Assembly (NCBI GenBank): GCA_019614645.1
Contig: JABWDB010000001.1
Coordinates: 3,534,001-3,598,000, forward strand
From: Stratiolaelaps scimitus
Taxonomy: Eukaryota > Arthropoda > Arachnida > Mesostigmata > Laelapidae
Direction of reading: 5' to 3'
DNA length: 64,000 nucleotides
Shown: piece after piece, positions 27,204 through 39,167 of the stretch
Layout of the letters: the number at the start of each line of letters is the position of its first letter
Position numbering within the stretch: the first letter of the stretch is position 1
Program-made: the position numbers and the translations under genes
The notes under the pieces: generated by a model
Databases searched by the model: none
What the model saw: only the letters and a program-made list of their open reading frames with translations
Told to the model about the DNA's origin: nothing

Positions 27204-28441
27204 CTAATCCATGAAGTTTGTCTATCGTGTACAGCGAGAAACAGAAGAAGCCTTTGAATTTCATTTTGTAAAAACTCCCATTGTGTCCGAAGTCAGCCTC
27301 CGGCAGTTTGGTTCAAGCGCCTACATTGTGGCGCGAGACTACTACGCTGAGTAAGAGCAAAGATACATTGTCCCTTGTAGAAACAATCAAGGATTTCTAT
27401 TCCCTCTCCACTGTACATACCCACGTCAAACTGTCGAGTGTGACTCCTCCAGCGGAGATTTTAACGACCCCGTACACTCGATATGTACGACTCGTTCCAT
27501 TACGTTGCGTTTCAACCGGAAACTGCAGCTGATCATGGAGCGCATTCGATCGACATTGCCGATTCCTTTCAATTCAGGTGCACTTCGCGCAAATTTCCAA
27601 TTTGATGCGAATACACTGCGGAGGAGCCCAGTAACAGTCCTGCGTACGGTGTGTTGCCGACACATGCGGCCGGCGAGAGCGTTGTCCATTGGCGACGTTA
27701 CCTTCCCTTGATGGATCATACCGATGACCAATGGCAGCTGCCGTCCGCTAGTGACTAGGCCACATCCTGACCTTGAAGCGGCTCCGGACCTTGGAGATCT
27801 GTTGAGGAGAAGGGTTCCGCCGGCAATATGTTATTAGTGGCGACTTCGTCTGACCAACGCTAGCCAGCCAGGCTCGCTCTGTAATCTCGTCCGTCAACGG
27901 TCTTCCCCTCGTTGTTGGAACAAGAGGCGATTCACTGCGATTGCCGCTGGCCACTGCTGGCCTATATTAGAATACGGTCCAAATAAATAGTTGTTCAATG
28001 TGAACTTTCGCAACTTGACAGAACGGGCCGCACCAGCCAGGGTGCAAACAAGCCCGCTTCAAAATCACGCGTCCATTGCACTTTGTATTATATCGTACTA
28101 TATTTACAATATGCTACCGTGTTATTTCCACAGTACAGCTTATTTGCCTGATTATCGTAAAACAACACGACCCGTTCACCCGTTTCCATTCAGAGCAGAC
28201 ACCCCCCCCCGCCGCCGCCGCCCAGACTCTGCTGAATGTTCAGTCTTTTTTTTTTGCTTCGCGCTCAACGATCAAATCTCCCCTTCCTCTATTCTTATGC
28301 AAATCCCAACTTCGCGCTATTTCACTGCAGCTCTTTTGTTGGCCAACTGTCCCCCCTTGCTCTCCTGTCTGTTCCGTTCGATTCACACTTGTCTCTCGTC
28401 AGGCCACATGTTGGCTCCACTTACCTATGGCACTACAGTCA

Positions 28442-28446
<5 letters not shown>

Positions 28447-28501
<55 letters not shown>
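28447..28501. repeat. (TA)n microsatellite, about 27 units
   Basis: Long uninterrupted TA run preceded by CATATATG. Three plus-strand frames read through it as YIYIYI and are artefacts. Confidence 0.95.
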
Positions 28502-28503
<2 letters not shown>

Positions 28504-29675
28504 GTATGATATAGCAGCAGGAAAGCCGCGGTAGCCTGACGCCTCTGACTCCCCACCACGCTCTTCCTTGTTAATTTTCCATAAGTGTGGCTTTGTGCGC
28601 CTGTTTGCGCGTGTTCATAGATGTCATCAGGATCACGATCATCACCGTGGCCATCACAGCCATGATCATCATCCCTATAGTTATACTACCATGCCGAAGT
28701 AATAGTCTAGTGGGGGGTGCGAGCGAGCGAATGTGCGGGCGGCCGTCGGTCCAGCGACGTCGGGGCGATGGCTGACTATATCGAAGGGTATCCGCTTAAC
28801 ACAGATGGACACACGTATATATATATATATATATATAGATGGATGGATGAATGTTCTCTAGTAGTTAGTTCTTCTAAGCGTCGTGCCCTGTCTTTGGCGA
28901 GCCATCAACCTTCTCGCAATCAAGTCCTCTCACGTTTCTGTCATGAGCGAACCAGTGAGTGAGTGAGGAGTAAGTATGACCGTGTGTCTGTGTATGTACC
29001 TCGCCGTTGTGCAGCTTGTGCCATTGTGTTCCGGTGCAGACGACGATAATAATTTTCTCTCTCACGTAGCATTCTGTCTCGAACACTGCTCGAATGCGTG
29101 GCCACTTGCTGTTGTTGCTTGGCGGCGTTGTTCCGCCGCCGCCACCACCCGCTTGTAACCTCCCTCCGTCACTAACTGAACGCCTATCTGGCTGTCCATG
29201 CTCGTCAGCTTGTTCATTGCTGGAGACCGGTCCGGCGTGTCGAGAAAATTGATTATAATTATTACGGGCATCATCATCATTATTGTTGTTGTTGTTGCTG
29301 CTGTGATTGTATAGTCGGATTGTTATTCAAATGCCGAACGACCGAATTCGCAGCGCAGATAAATGGAAGGGGAGAACGAGAAATTAATTAGAAGCAGGGG
29401 AGCAATTATAGCCAGAAAGAAGTACACCTACGCACATATAATGGCAGATATAGTGACAGCTTAACACGATCCACAATTGCTGATTAGCAGGACCCATGAA
29501 ATCGATAGATTCAACGATAACAGCCGATTCTGTTTTCTCTCTCTCTCTCGAACTGTTTTGTTGTTGTTGTTGTGTCTAGTATCTTAGAATGCCCGTTTCA
29601 TAGATGGGGTGTGTTTGCATATGTGGAAACATTGAGACGAATGTAACTTTCTCGGATAATATGTAGTTTATATAT

Positions 29676-29790
29676 GGGGAGCATAGTTCAGTCGGATAAG
29701 GGCGATATGGTAGAGTAAGAGCGTCTTGAGGTTGAGACTCCTGGACGAGACTCATTTCCGGTGCGAATTTTCTCGACTAATCAATACCTG
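29676..29790 (+). mobile_element. tRNA-like Pol III element (degenerate SINE or tRNA relic)
   Basis: Bases 29684-29695 read TAGTTCAGTCGG, a perfect internal A box of a tRNA gene, preceded by GGGGAGCA as in an acceptor stem. At 29730-29741 GGTTGAGACTCC is a near match to the B box (consensus GGTTCGANNCC). The 46 nt spacing from A box start to B box start is within the range of tRNAs and SINEs. No convincing cloverleaf with a paired 3' acceptor arm follows, so it is not called a functional tRNA. The 3' end is arbitrary. Confidence 0.45.
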
Positions 29791-32660
29791 AGTTCAGCCA
29801 AGTGTGAGAGTGAACCTTCAACACAAGCCACGCGATAGAAATACATTAGGCAAGGCAATATATGTCGAATATGTTTATATGATGATACCCCAACGCTGTT
29901 GTTATATCAGACTTCTGCTAGCTGCATTGACCTGTCACGTTTGACGGCTACCCCGCCAACTGACTAGTGTTGCTTAGATACGATATTGAACATTTTAGAC
30001 ATTTTCCTCCAGTAAGCTCCAACTTTACGACGGCAAACAGTACGGGCTGGTCGAGTATTTGATAATATTTAGTACGGGTTTTTCCCATCTAAATTGAGTT
30101 ACGAAGGGCGGCACTCATCATAATCAGATCATGGACTGTGACGCCACCGCCAGCCTTGGGACGCCTGTGGAGATGCTGATTATGAAAATCTACAGCCGAA
30201 AGTGCCGTAGGAACAGGCTACGTACGGAGTGGTCTTGTTAACCCTCGATATAATCTACGAGCTGGCAGTAATCTGCACGATGCGCTTCCTCATTTGTTCC
30301 GTACCGGCGAACAGCTGGGTCACATTTATGGGAGCAGTGTACATGAGCGTACACCGCGTTATGTGATAACATGCACAGATAAACCTATTCGATTATACAG
30401 AGTCGGCTGGAACGCGCCGAACTGTTCGTCCCGACCACCTTGATACGGCTTTGCTGAGAAGCCCCATTTTTACCTGAAACTTCTGATTCTGATTTGGCTT
30501 GAAAATGTGGTTTTAGAATTTCAGCACTAGGATAGACGTTCACCAGATTTAACACCAAAATAACCCTGTGTACAGCTGAGAAACACTCACGAACATGAGG
30601 TCGGGTAAACGATGAACGGAAACATTAGCACTGAAACGAGATCATATACGAACAAAACAAGCCGGACTGTGTTCCGAAATGAGCCAGTTGCGGGTGTTTG
30701 TTCCTTGTGAGGACGCCTAGCGGAAAGTAACGATTCTCATCATTTTTAATGCTATGAACATAGTCGAATATTGGTATGCTCTTCGAAACTGACAACTGCT
30801 CATCAGCCTGATACGTTAATTTGTTTTCTCAATAGCGGATGCATATGAACAAGTCAGCCAACATACATAGCAGTACTTGTTCTTGCTTAATTTAATATAT
30901 AGTAAGCGGTAAGCCAACTCAAGAAATAAAAAAGATATGAAGAAATAAAAAATGTACACTGGATATTTGCAATAATATATATATATATGAACACTTTCTA
31001 GCCGTATGCGGCAAATTTGACTTGTCAACATCTATGGTATCTTATCGCTATGTAAGCTACTATGTCAACTTGAGACTTCGGATAGTTCGGTTCGTGTTGA
31101 CGTGTCAGCTTGAGTCGAGGTAAGTCTGCGAACCGTTCTCAATTAGAATACAAATGAAAACATCAACTTACAGAAAACAAAAAATATATATATATATATA
31201 AAATCGTGACTACAAATTACCCTGCGCCCATTGAAGGTTAGATTTGACGTTCCACATGACGTTCGCTAGTCAAACGGGCCAAACACCGAACTGTAATAGA
31301 GAACGTCATTGATATGAAATGGAGCCGCGCGCTACCAATAACCGCGATAGATATCGTTAAGTGCAAACGTCTGTATACTTATGCTGCCTGTGCAGAATAT
31401 ATACTACATATGTATATATATATATATATATATTTATCTGGGAAGACAAAGGACGGGTCCCAATGAAATGGCTGCATTCACGTCCCCTGTAGATTGCAGA
31501 GCGACGAGCTCCGCCGGCGTCGACTGTCAGCAGATCGAGATGTCACCGGGCACATGTGCACAGGGGCCCTCCGAAATGGTCGAATCGCAGAAGCGGCCAC
31601 GCCTTGGCCGCCAACAATACCTGTGCTCTGGAGTTTCACATTAATTACGGGCCCAGCCATTTGGCAGATATTAGACAAATAAATACCGCTACTGCTGTTG
31701 CCTCACATATCACTAATGTGCAAACAGAGATGCCATTGCAGAGATAAATTCATTTTAAACGGTAGTAGAGAGAGGGCTGGCCATATAATGAGCGGCATAT
31801 GGTGATCGTTTGCTACTGGGAGCTTCACCAGGCGGCCAAAGCGAGCTTGCGGGTCGATCTGCTCTCCCGAGCACTCAATGAGCAGAATCGCTAACAGCGT
31901 AAGTGGTGTTCAAGGACAACTTTGACATTTGGAGCAGTCTCATCCAGTAAAATGTGAGTGGAGCGTGTATGTGCATAGGTTCGTGTTCAGAGGGATAATG
32001 CAGGTGGTCATCTGGTCATCCGCGAACGTTGCGTAGAGAAATACATCAATTTCGCCGATAGTTCGCTCATTAACACCTTCCAAAGTATTCACTTGAACGA
32101 GAACAGTCAGCGTGTGGCAGCATCACCTCCTCGCGTCGTTCTAACATCTTGATAATACTTAGTCGAATAAATGGCAATCTTAATGTCGTGTGATATGTTG
32201 CACAGCGGCGAGTATTTTTTAACCGCATCCTTCCCTGTGTTTGTAAGAATACGAACGGGAGGTGCCGCCTTCTGCCGCCACGTGCGCCAACGGACACTTC
32301 AACAGTGTAGAATGCTAAGTTATTGAATAGGGGAGCGTTTAAGACAATAGAACTAAGTACCTTGTTTGAAATAGTGCATTATATTCATCCGTGAAAAGTT
32401 GTACATGCAGGCGATGTGCAACGTTCAATAATAGTTCACGTGTTGTGGAATCAATGTTTTTGGTTCGTCATCCTGCGATACACTGATCTGTACTCGAAAA
32501 GGCATTTGGTGACAAATTAGTAAACACACAAGTACATGTGTAACAGACACTTGAGATTGCGTTTATATTATTTATAAACATTCGGCAACTATATTTATTA
32601 TTTAAGGCATTTGCAACAGTTTTAAGTGCGATCATGACGTCTCTCAGTATATATACTATA

Positions 32661-33651
32661 TTAAGTTGACCCAAAAATAATGAGACATGCATAAATTTCA
32701 ATATCGGTTAAACTAAGTGAGTTAAGACAACAATGTTTTAGTTCGAGCTAGAGGTATTCACCTCTTCTATTTATAGACTGGCCCCAGAGTTCTTGGAGCC
32801 CACTAACGGCTAGGTATGCACCATTTCTATTACCATTTATAACTTAGTTATTTAAGGTCTCTCGGAGTAAATCGATGTTTGCATACCTTATGCCACCATA
32901 GCCCTCTTTAATCGATGGAAGCAACCATAGTCACACGGGCTTAAATTGGGAGAACAGGGGGGTGACGCCCTCGCTTAATCTCGTTGGCCTTAAGCCAGGA
33001 CGTAATTTCATTGCTACGATGTGCCCTAGCATTGTCATCGGGCAGCCACACTCGGTGCTTCGTATTGCCATACCAATTATTCATGAGTCCCTTCAAGAAC
33101 TCGAGATATCGAGCCAGTCCATCTTTTCTTTGGAGCCCAGAATCTCCTAGTAGCAAATTCCGTTGAAATGCGTGGCAAGTGCTACCATTACTTTAGGCTC
33201 GAATCTATTTGGTACTGCTGCCGCCATTGGCTGTTCACCTGGTCGTAGCCACTGTTTCACTTGATCTTCTTCCGGTCCCCTATACAAGCTGACCCACGTC
33301 TCGTCCACTGCAACGGTATGCTCTAGACGACTCTTTTTCTGCCTATATATAGGGGTAGGCGCCCTCGATGTTCATTAATGTTCCAGCAGCTTTACCTAAA
33401 CTGCTCACACAAACGGCACACCTGTCGTCGCTTCAGGACATTATGGCCGTGCACGCTGACCAACCTTCGATGGATTTCAGCTAGACATTTCTCCTTTTAA
33501 AATATAAACCTGACACTTTTCTTGTGAAAATGCAAGTCTGAGAGACCTGCTCCGCCGGTTGGCGTTTCGAACGCCCAGTGAAAGCTATCTGCTAGCGGCT
33601 TTTGCGCCGCCTGCTTGCTAATTGTTGTGTCTCATTACCCGCCAAATTTGA
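32661..33651 (-). mobile_element. Decayed mariner-family DNA transposon
   Basis: The element is about 1 kb, shorter than the usual 1.25-1.3 kb of mariner, with the transposase on the minus strand. The low-coordinate end reads TTAAGTTGACCCAAAAATAA followed by TGAGACATGCATAAATTT, directly after a TA dinucleotide, as expected of a mariner inverted repeat at a TA target. The high-coordinate end (33628-33651, TGTCTCATTACCCGCC...) shares the inverted core TAATGAGACA but is otherwise eroded. The inside encodes clear mariner transposase fragments in two frames. It lies about 7.8 kb downstream of the eyegone-class gene. Exact ends are uncertain because the right inverted repeat is degenerate. Confidence 0.85.
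32941..33363 (-). pseudogene. Mariner transposase, broken by frameshifts and stops
   Basis: Two overlapping frames carry the DD(D) transposase core. The first (about 33363-33148) contains VAVDETWVS, which holds the first catalytic Asp, then LYRGPEEDQVKQWLRPGEQP and PKVMVALATHFNGICY, and ends at a stop. The second (33156-32941) is in another frame and contains YLEFLKGLMNNWYGNTKHR, WLPDDNARAH with the second catalytic Asp, and SWLKANEI. The third catalytic region, normally HPPYSPDL, here reads HPPVLPI followed by a stop. A one-base shift and a base change remove the third Asp. Upstream N-terminal HTH sequence is only faintly traceable. The copy cannot make active enzyme and is a molecular fossil, though its DNA ends could once have been mobilised in trans. 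Confidence 0.85.
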
Positions 33652-35776
33652 ATTCAAACCGGCCAAGAATAAGAATTCGTCGCAACACGATAAGAGTCTC
33701 ATATATATATATATATATATACGATCACTAAATACGACTTGAGCACACGAGTTCAAATGCAAACACTTTAGCGGATAGTGAACGTTTTCCTTTACGTAGC
33801 TCTGCACAGCCTTGCGCCGTGACCTGAGAACAATCAAGCAACTGTAATTGAAATTTCGACTCGTTTCCGGCTTCACCGCGTTAATATTACCACAATTGAG
33901 TTACATGCCGATTCCCAGCTGGGCTCAAAGCTGCCTGATGTCTTTTGCATAACACCGCAATAACATCATAGCAGCAGTGTAATCTTCCCCTGTCAGCGTA
34001 GTCTTCTCATCACCGGCGGCGACCACAAGGTTCACCGGCAAACCTTCAAGAAGCATTTACCGCCATCTCTGTGCATGAGGACGCATTTCGCGGAGATGAC
34101 TATGTAAATTCGACGTTTAATTTTCCACGGTCTAAAAGGAAAAGAGAGAAGGTGGTCACATAACGTAATACCCACTGTAATTATTCTTGCGTCCACCCGA
34201 TTCGATGTCGGTCCCGTCCCATGGCAGAACCCGAAAGTCATCCGGTGTCAGTAATTCACGCTTGCCAAGCAATGTTGACCATACAAAAGAGATACTATAT
34301 ATCAAGACAACAACGGCAGCAGCAGCAGCAACGGCACTCTCAGCTCAATCGTTTCTCCTTGGCTGTTGATCTCCTTTGAATCGAACCGCTTTTGCCGTCG
34401 GGCCAGCCAACACCTCGATGGCGTCGATGCGTCATTTGAATGGTGTCTGGGCTTGTGACTCGCGCCTCATCTCTGTTGGCTGGTGTCACTGCATATTGCT
34501 GTTGGCGATGCGTGCGTGTACCATCCATGTGTGTTGATGTAAGCTGGCTGAGTGTGAGCGGTCGCTGTCATTTTCGCAGCCACGGGGGTTCTCTAGCGGA
34601 GCTCCTGCCGCCACCGATGCGCTGACGTCGCTGCTGCCGCCGCCGCCGCCGGCGCTTTGTTACAGTCTTCCAGACAAGTGCTGGGTCCCTTTTTGCGGCA
34701 CCCACCGTTGGCCTGGCTCAGGAATAACCGGAGACGTAGAAGCAAGTTGGCCACGTCCAAGCCTCCGACGAAGCACAACGACCCGAAGCGCAATGGAACC
34801 AACCCGAACTGCTTTCAGCGCGCCCCGAGACATACCGTCCGCCTCCCGACAATGATAATGGAATCAACTCGTGGCAGTGGTGGCGGCGGCGGCGGCGACT
34901 GTGATGGCAGGCATAGAGGTGTCAACGTTTGACTCGCCGCTCGGCTCGGCTGTGAGCATGTTATTTTTTCCATCTCTCACCATGGAGAGGGGCAGGGGAT
35001 AGAGGATGGAACGGAGGCGGCGGCGCTGGTTATCGCGATTGTAAATAAATCGACTCGTAGCCAGCAATAGGACGCTCAATGTGACTGCAAACACAGCCTT
35101 CCACGGAGACTTCCTCATGATTTAGCCTATTGGAAAGCTGCAAAACACCGAACGTCAGCTAGGGTAGCGTTAGCAGAAATCGTAGCGGCGGAACAGCAGC
35201 AGAAGCAGCAGAATGAAAGGCAGCAACACCTGCCTGGTTGAGGAGAAAACCAAGACCAAGTCCGTCTGTTCCTCTGAATATATCCATCTATCTGTTCGTC
35301 TGTCCGCCGGCTTGCCTGTCTGATGGTGGTGACGCGGGCGGAGCTGCTGCTGCTGTTGCCGGTTCTGGAGACAGTGCCGGCGGTGCGTTTGAAGTCATTT
35401 GCAATGTTTGCTGGCTGGTCGCCCGGCCGAGCGGCTGGGCGCGCGGCGAGCCTCCTGCGGACGACGGACTCCAGTCGGCAAACCGCAACCCGTTGAAAAT
35501 GCTGAAGCGACAGCTGCGAACGTCGACGACGACGAACACTGCTCGATTTTAGATAGACTTTGGCCAACGAAAATGGTGAACTAGCGCCGTTCGACGAACA
35601 GCGTGAGTAGGGGTAGATTGAATATGATTGGAGTGTGTGTGTATGTGTCTGTGTTCCTCACAGTTTAAAAATGTCCGTTTTTAGCTGAGGGGAAAAAGGG
35701 TGGAGAAAGAGGGAGACGATGTGGCGATGATGCGATTATGACTGGTGGACGTTTGTTTGCATTTGTCATTCCTATA

Positions 35777-35778
<2 letters not shown>

Positions 35779-35817
<39 letters not shown>
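35779..35817. repeat. (TA)n microsatellite abutting the perfect hairpin
   Basis: About 19 TA units that end exactly where the 18 bp inverted repeat begins. The hairpin loop is itself TATATAT. Confidence 0.95.
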
Positions 35818-35819
<2 letters not shown>

Positions 35820-35859
35820 GCTCACCAGAAGCTATATATATTAGCTTCTGGTGAGCCCA
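35817..35859. repeat. Perfect 18 bp inverted repeat (hairpin) with 7-base loop
   Basis: The left arm TGGGCTCACCAGAAGCTA (35817-35834) and the right arm TAGCTTCTGGTGAGCCCA (35842-35859) are exact reverse complements around the loop TATATAT. It directly follows a (TA)n tract of about 38 bases and is followed by a second short hairpin (GGGGCAGAGCCCC near 35895-35907) and a G-run. It could be the tip of a foldback or MITE-type element, a structured RNA, or a by-product of replication at the (TA)n tract. Confidence 0.9.
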
Positions 35860-35922
35860 CCGCTCGAAGTCGTTGTAGCAAAACCGTTTTCAACGGGGCA
35901 GAGCCCCTTAAAGGGATACCAG

Positions 35923-35955
35923 GGTCTGGGGGGGGTGGGGGCGGCGGCGGGGGTT
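35923..35955 (+). other. G-rich tract with G-quadruplex potential
   Basis: Runs of three, eight and five G, then GGCGGCGGCGGGGG, lie within 33 bases. That satisfies the four-run G-quadruplex rule on the plus strand. It sits about 65 bases after the perfect hairpin at 35817-35859. Confidence 0.6.
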
Positions 35956-36705
35956 GTGACTAAAGACAACTTCTGAGTAAAAGACGAAGTCAATCTACAG
36001 TTTTCATTATTTCCGTTCATTTGTTGCTGTGATCGAGAGCAGTTATCTCGTTCCCAAAACAGTGGGAGACACCCCCTGCAAAATGTCCCTGTCTATCTTT
36101 CGTTACACAGTGAGCACATTAGAGCGCGGCATTGCGCGGTAAAACCTCGTAAGGTCAGTGACGTTTCTCGTCTGATAGAAATGTGATATCATTTCACACA
36201 ATTGGGTAAATCGCAACTTTTGACGGCTCGACTACCGACGGCCACCGCAGAACCTGTAGCAGCAGGAGCATTTATCGATTCATTCGTAGGCGTAGACACA
36301 AATCTATATACATATATATATATTTTTTTCTTTTTCTTGTTCTGTGGTATAAATCTAGGTACATATATGTGTGTTCAGTTACCGCCACACCCGGTGTTGT
36401 ATTTTCGAAGATGCGGATCAAGAGATCTTCCTGACGAAGCACAAATCTCAGATCCCCGCGACAAGTGGCACTGCCGCTGCTGCCCGTCTATAAGTAAACA
36501 TTCAATATTTGATGGTGAATCCAAGAGCGAAGGTCACAGCTAGGATCTATTCCTCAGCAGCGTGAGATCACTACGAGCTGCTTCTGTTAGCACGACGACT
36601 ACCAGCACTTCAGCTGGCGTGTTGTTTTCTGCGCTGATCATGACATATTGTGGCTGATTTAGGGCTGTGTATAGTGATAATAACGTGCACGCCGAGAAGC
36701 GCTTT

Positions 36706-36722
36706 CCCCCCCCCCCCCCCCC
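36706..36722. repeat. Poly(C) tract, 17 bases
   Basis: Single-base C run. Shorter ones occur near 28201, 38530, 40315 and 54030. Confidence 0.9.
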
Positions 36723-39115
36723 GAAGATGGTTGAACCTCACAACGAACCTCGTATTTTGCTATTACGCTGCGAGCAAGTTTAGTCGCCGAACGAGCATGT
36801 TTAGTTCGAAATCTTAGATGGCTAGAGAGATACCGTTCTATTAGTTGAGTTCGTTGTTCTATACGACATATCCAGTGGTAGACACCGCAGACATGAGAAT
36901 AACTCAGTCCGTCGTTGCTAAGGCAGAAACATTAGTGTAGTCAGTGGACAGATTTGTAGTGCTTCGTCGCCATCTACGACGATATAGGTGTTTGACCTCA
37001 CGTTGATTCCGTTCCTTTCCTCAGCGCAGAACCAAACATCGATCTAATTGTGAAGTCTAAATTAACTTACTAATAGCAAGTATACTAAATGTAACTTCGA
37101 AAAGGTTTCTGATCTGAATTTATTAGATATGAAATCATAATAATTTGGTGCTCGTGGAGCTCTGCCGACAGTAGTATCTAATAACGAACGACGCAGCGCC
37201 TCTTTGCAGAGACTAACCTATAGATACAATGCCCTGCAATGTTGGCTGAGCGTGAGCCCCGAAAATTTACTTTACCCTAAGAACGAGCTTTACTTGAAAA
37301 GCTAACAAGGATTTTCATCAAATATTCCTGTATATGTATAGATAACACAAGAATAAAGCAGGATAGCTCCCATCCCCTGTGATTATCTGTAGCGATCCAC
37401 ATAAAAATATAATATATATTGCCTCTTTGATCACAAGCGGAACGGTTTTTGAATGCTGGTACCGTTACGCCAGCCCCGGGACTTCACTAGTATCTATAAT
37501 AGTAATGTACACAAACTCAATTGCTATTGTGTCTTTTATTATTATCTTGGATTATTTTCCAAACTTCGTCACCAATTCCAAACTAACCTACATAGCTGAA
37601 AGGACATAACTAATCACTAGCCATTTGTCTTGTACATTTTAAGACGCCCAATCACAATCAGTGTCCGACACCGAACAAACGAGCCACCCCATTCTATTGT
37701 CTGCTACCAGCGTATGCCGAACTCACACGTTGTCTACTGCTAATCCAACCAATTTGAATCGGCGGAAGAACGAACAAAAAGAAAAATACGCCAATCATTG
37801 CGTACGATCTACAAATCAATCGTCGGCATTGCCCAGCAACATTTAAGTGTTGTGCAAGCTTCTGTGTATCACAACAAGTGTGTCGTCAACGAAACCGGCA
37901 CAGATTCGTTGTTACTATTATGATTTCAAAACAATTTACAGAGATACGAAGATCGGCCGGACACGCTCGGTGGATTCTCATATTGTCACTTCGTCTGGCA
38001 GGTTCACGTGGGCCGGTCTGTCCGTCACCCCCCGCGGACGGCATCGCTCGCACGCAGCAGCAGCAGCAGCAATCGTTGTGCGGTGTCTAAGCAAATCACA
38101 GGTGTGTGCTTTTACGGCCGGTGAGTCGTTGGTCATTCATAAACTACAACAGAAAGAGACTGACCGTACCGGAGTGATATTGCGGATTCATCGAAAGCAA
38201 TTGAGTGGCGCCATATGGCGGGATGTGTGCTGCTGCTGCTGCAGCTCGAGACATCCGGTGCGCACCCACAAGTGAATGCAACACCTCGCACTTGTCGCTT
38301 TGTCGACCTGCCCGTTACCCCTCGAGCGACCCCTCGCACCGCCAGCGTCAGCGTCGCGAAGCCCCTCACCGTTCGTTCTTGTAGACCACGTCATCGATGA
38401 CCACGTTGACCGCGTTACACATGCGCACACGGTAGCGACACCGCCAACAACAATTGTCGCTCGCCCACAACAGCAGCAACAAGAACTGGTGGTCGAATTT
38501 CTAACCACCACTTTCAGTCGTTGGGGGCAACCCCCCCCCCCGCACCCCCAGGTGGGTTCGTGGTGCTTGTGTCTTCGTTGTTGCTGTCGTTGTCAGCCAA
38601 CACCAACATCCGCATATGATGAGGAGACAGCGTTGACGATTCGATGAAGTCGGTGGACGACGCGCAGCGCAGGGTCGCGTCGATGCGATCCTTGAACGCG
38701 AACGACGAACGCAAGTCAACAGAGCCTCAGTCTACCTGCACTAACGCTTAAAATAAAAGAGAAAAAAATGATGATGTACAGGTCTCGAGGCCAGCAAGTG
38801 GGCATCGCCCCAATCGTCATAGGCTTCTCCTCCCCGGTCAAACATTATCGGATGTCTGCCGGGTACGGAACCAGCTAGAGAAGGCTGCCGGTCCAACCCG
38901 CTACGCCGCCCCCATTCAGCTTGTGTAGCGGACCTTGAGGTCAGCGGTGGCTATATATCGCCTATGCTATAGACCACTGCATATATAGTAGGCGCAGCAG
39001 TTCTAATAGCAGTTGCTGTCTGGCGAGCGCCGACACAGCTCTTCCCCGAGACCCAGCTCCCCTGAACACTAAGTCGTGCACATACGGTTCACCGCCGCGT
39101 TCGCGCCCCATTGTA

Positions 39116-39166
<51 letters not shown>
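39116..39166. repeat. Compound (CA)n(TA)n microsatellite
   Basis: About ten CA units followed by about fifteen TA units. The same CA-to-TA organisation recurs at about 40893-40930. Confidence 0.95.

Positions 39167-39167
<1 letters not shown>

Larger units (their letters stand above)
27210..32655. other. Non-coding stretch with relic elements
   Basis: Apart from the tRNA-like element at 29.68 kb and (TA)n tracts at 28.45, 28.82 and 31.41 kb, nothing is recognised. Two short plus-strand frames near 30.13-30.37 kb (MDCDATASLGTPVEML... and TLDIIYELAVICT...) look protein-like, but no family is evident. Confidence 0.5.

Noticed and set aside
31441..31500. Frame with GRVPMKWL, resembling a receptor tyrosine kinase activation-loop segment
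   Set aside because: Followed within a few residues by a stop and not preceded by DFG or HRD; too short to support.
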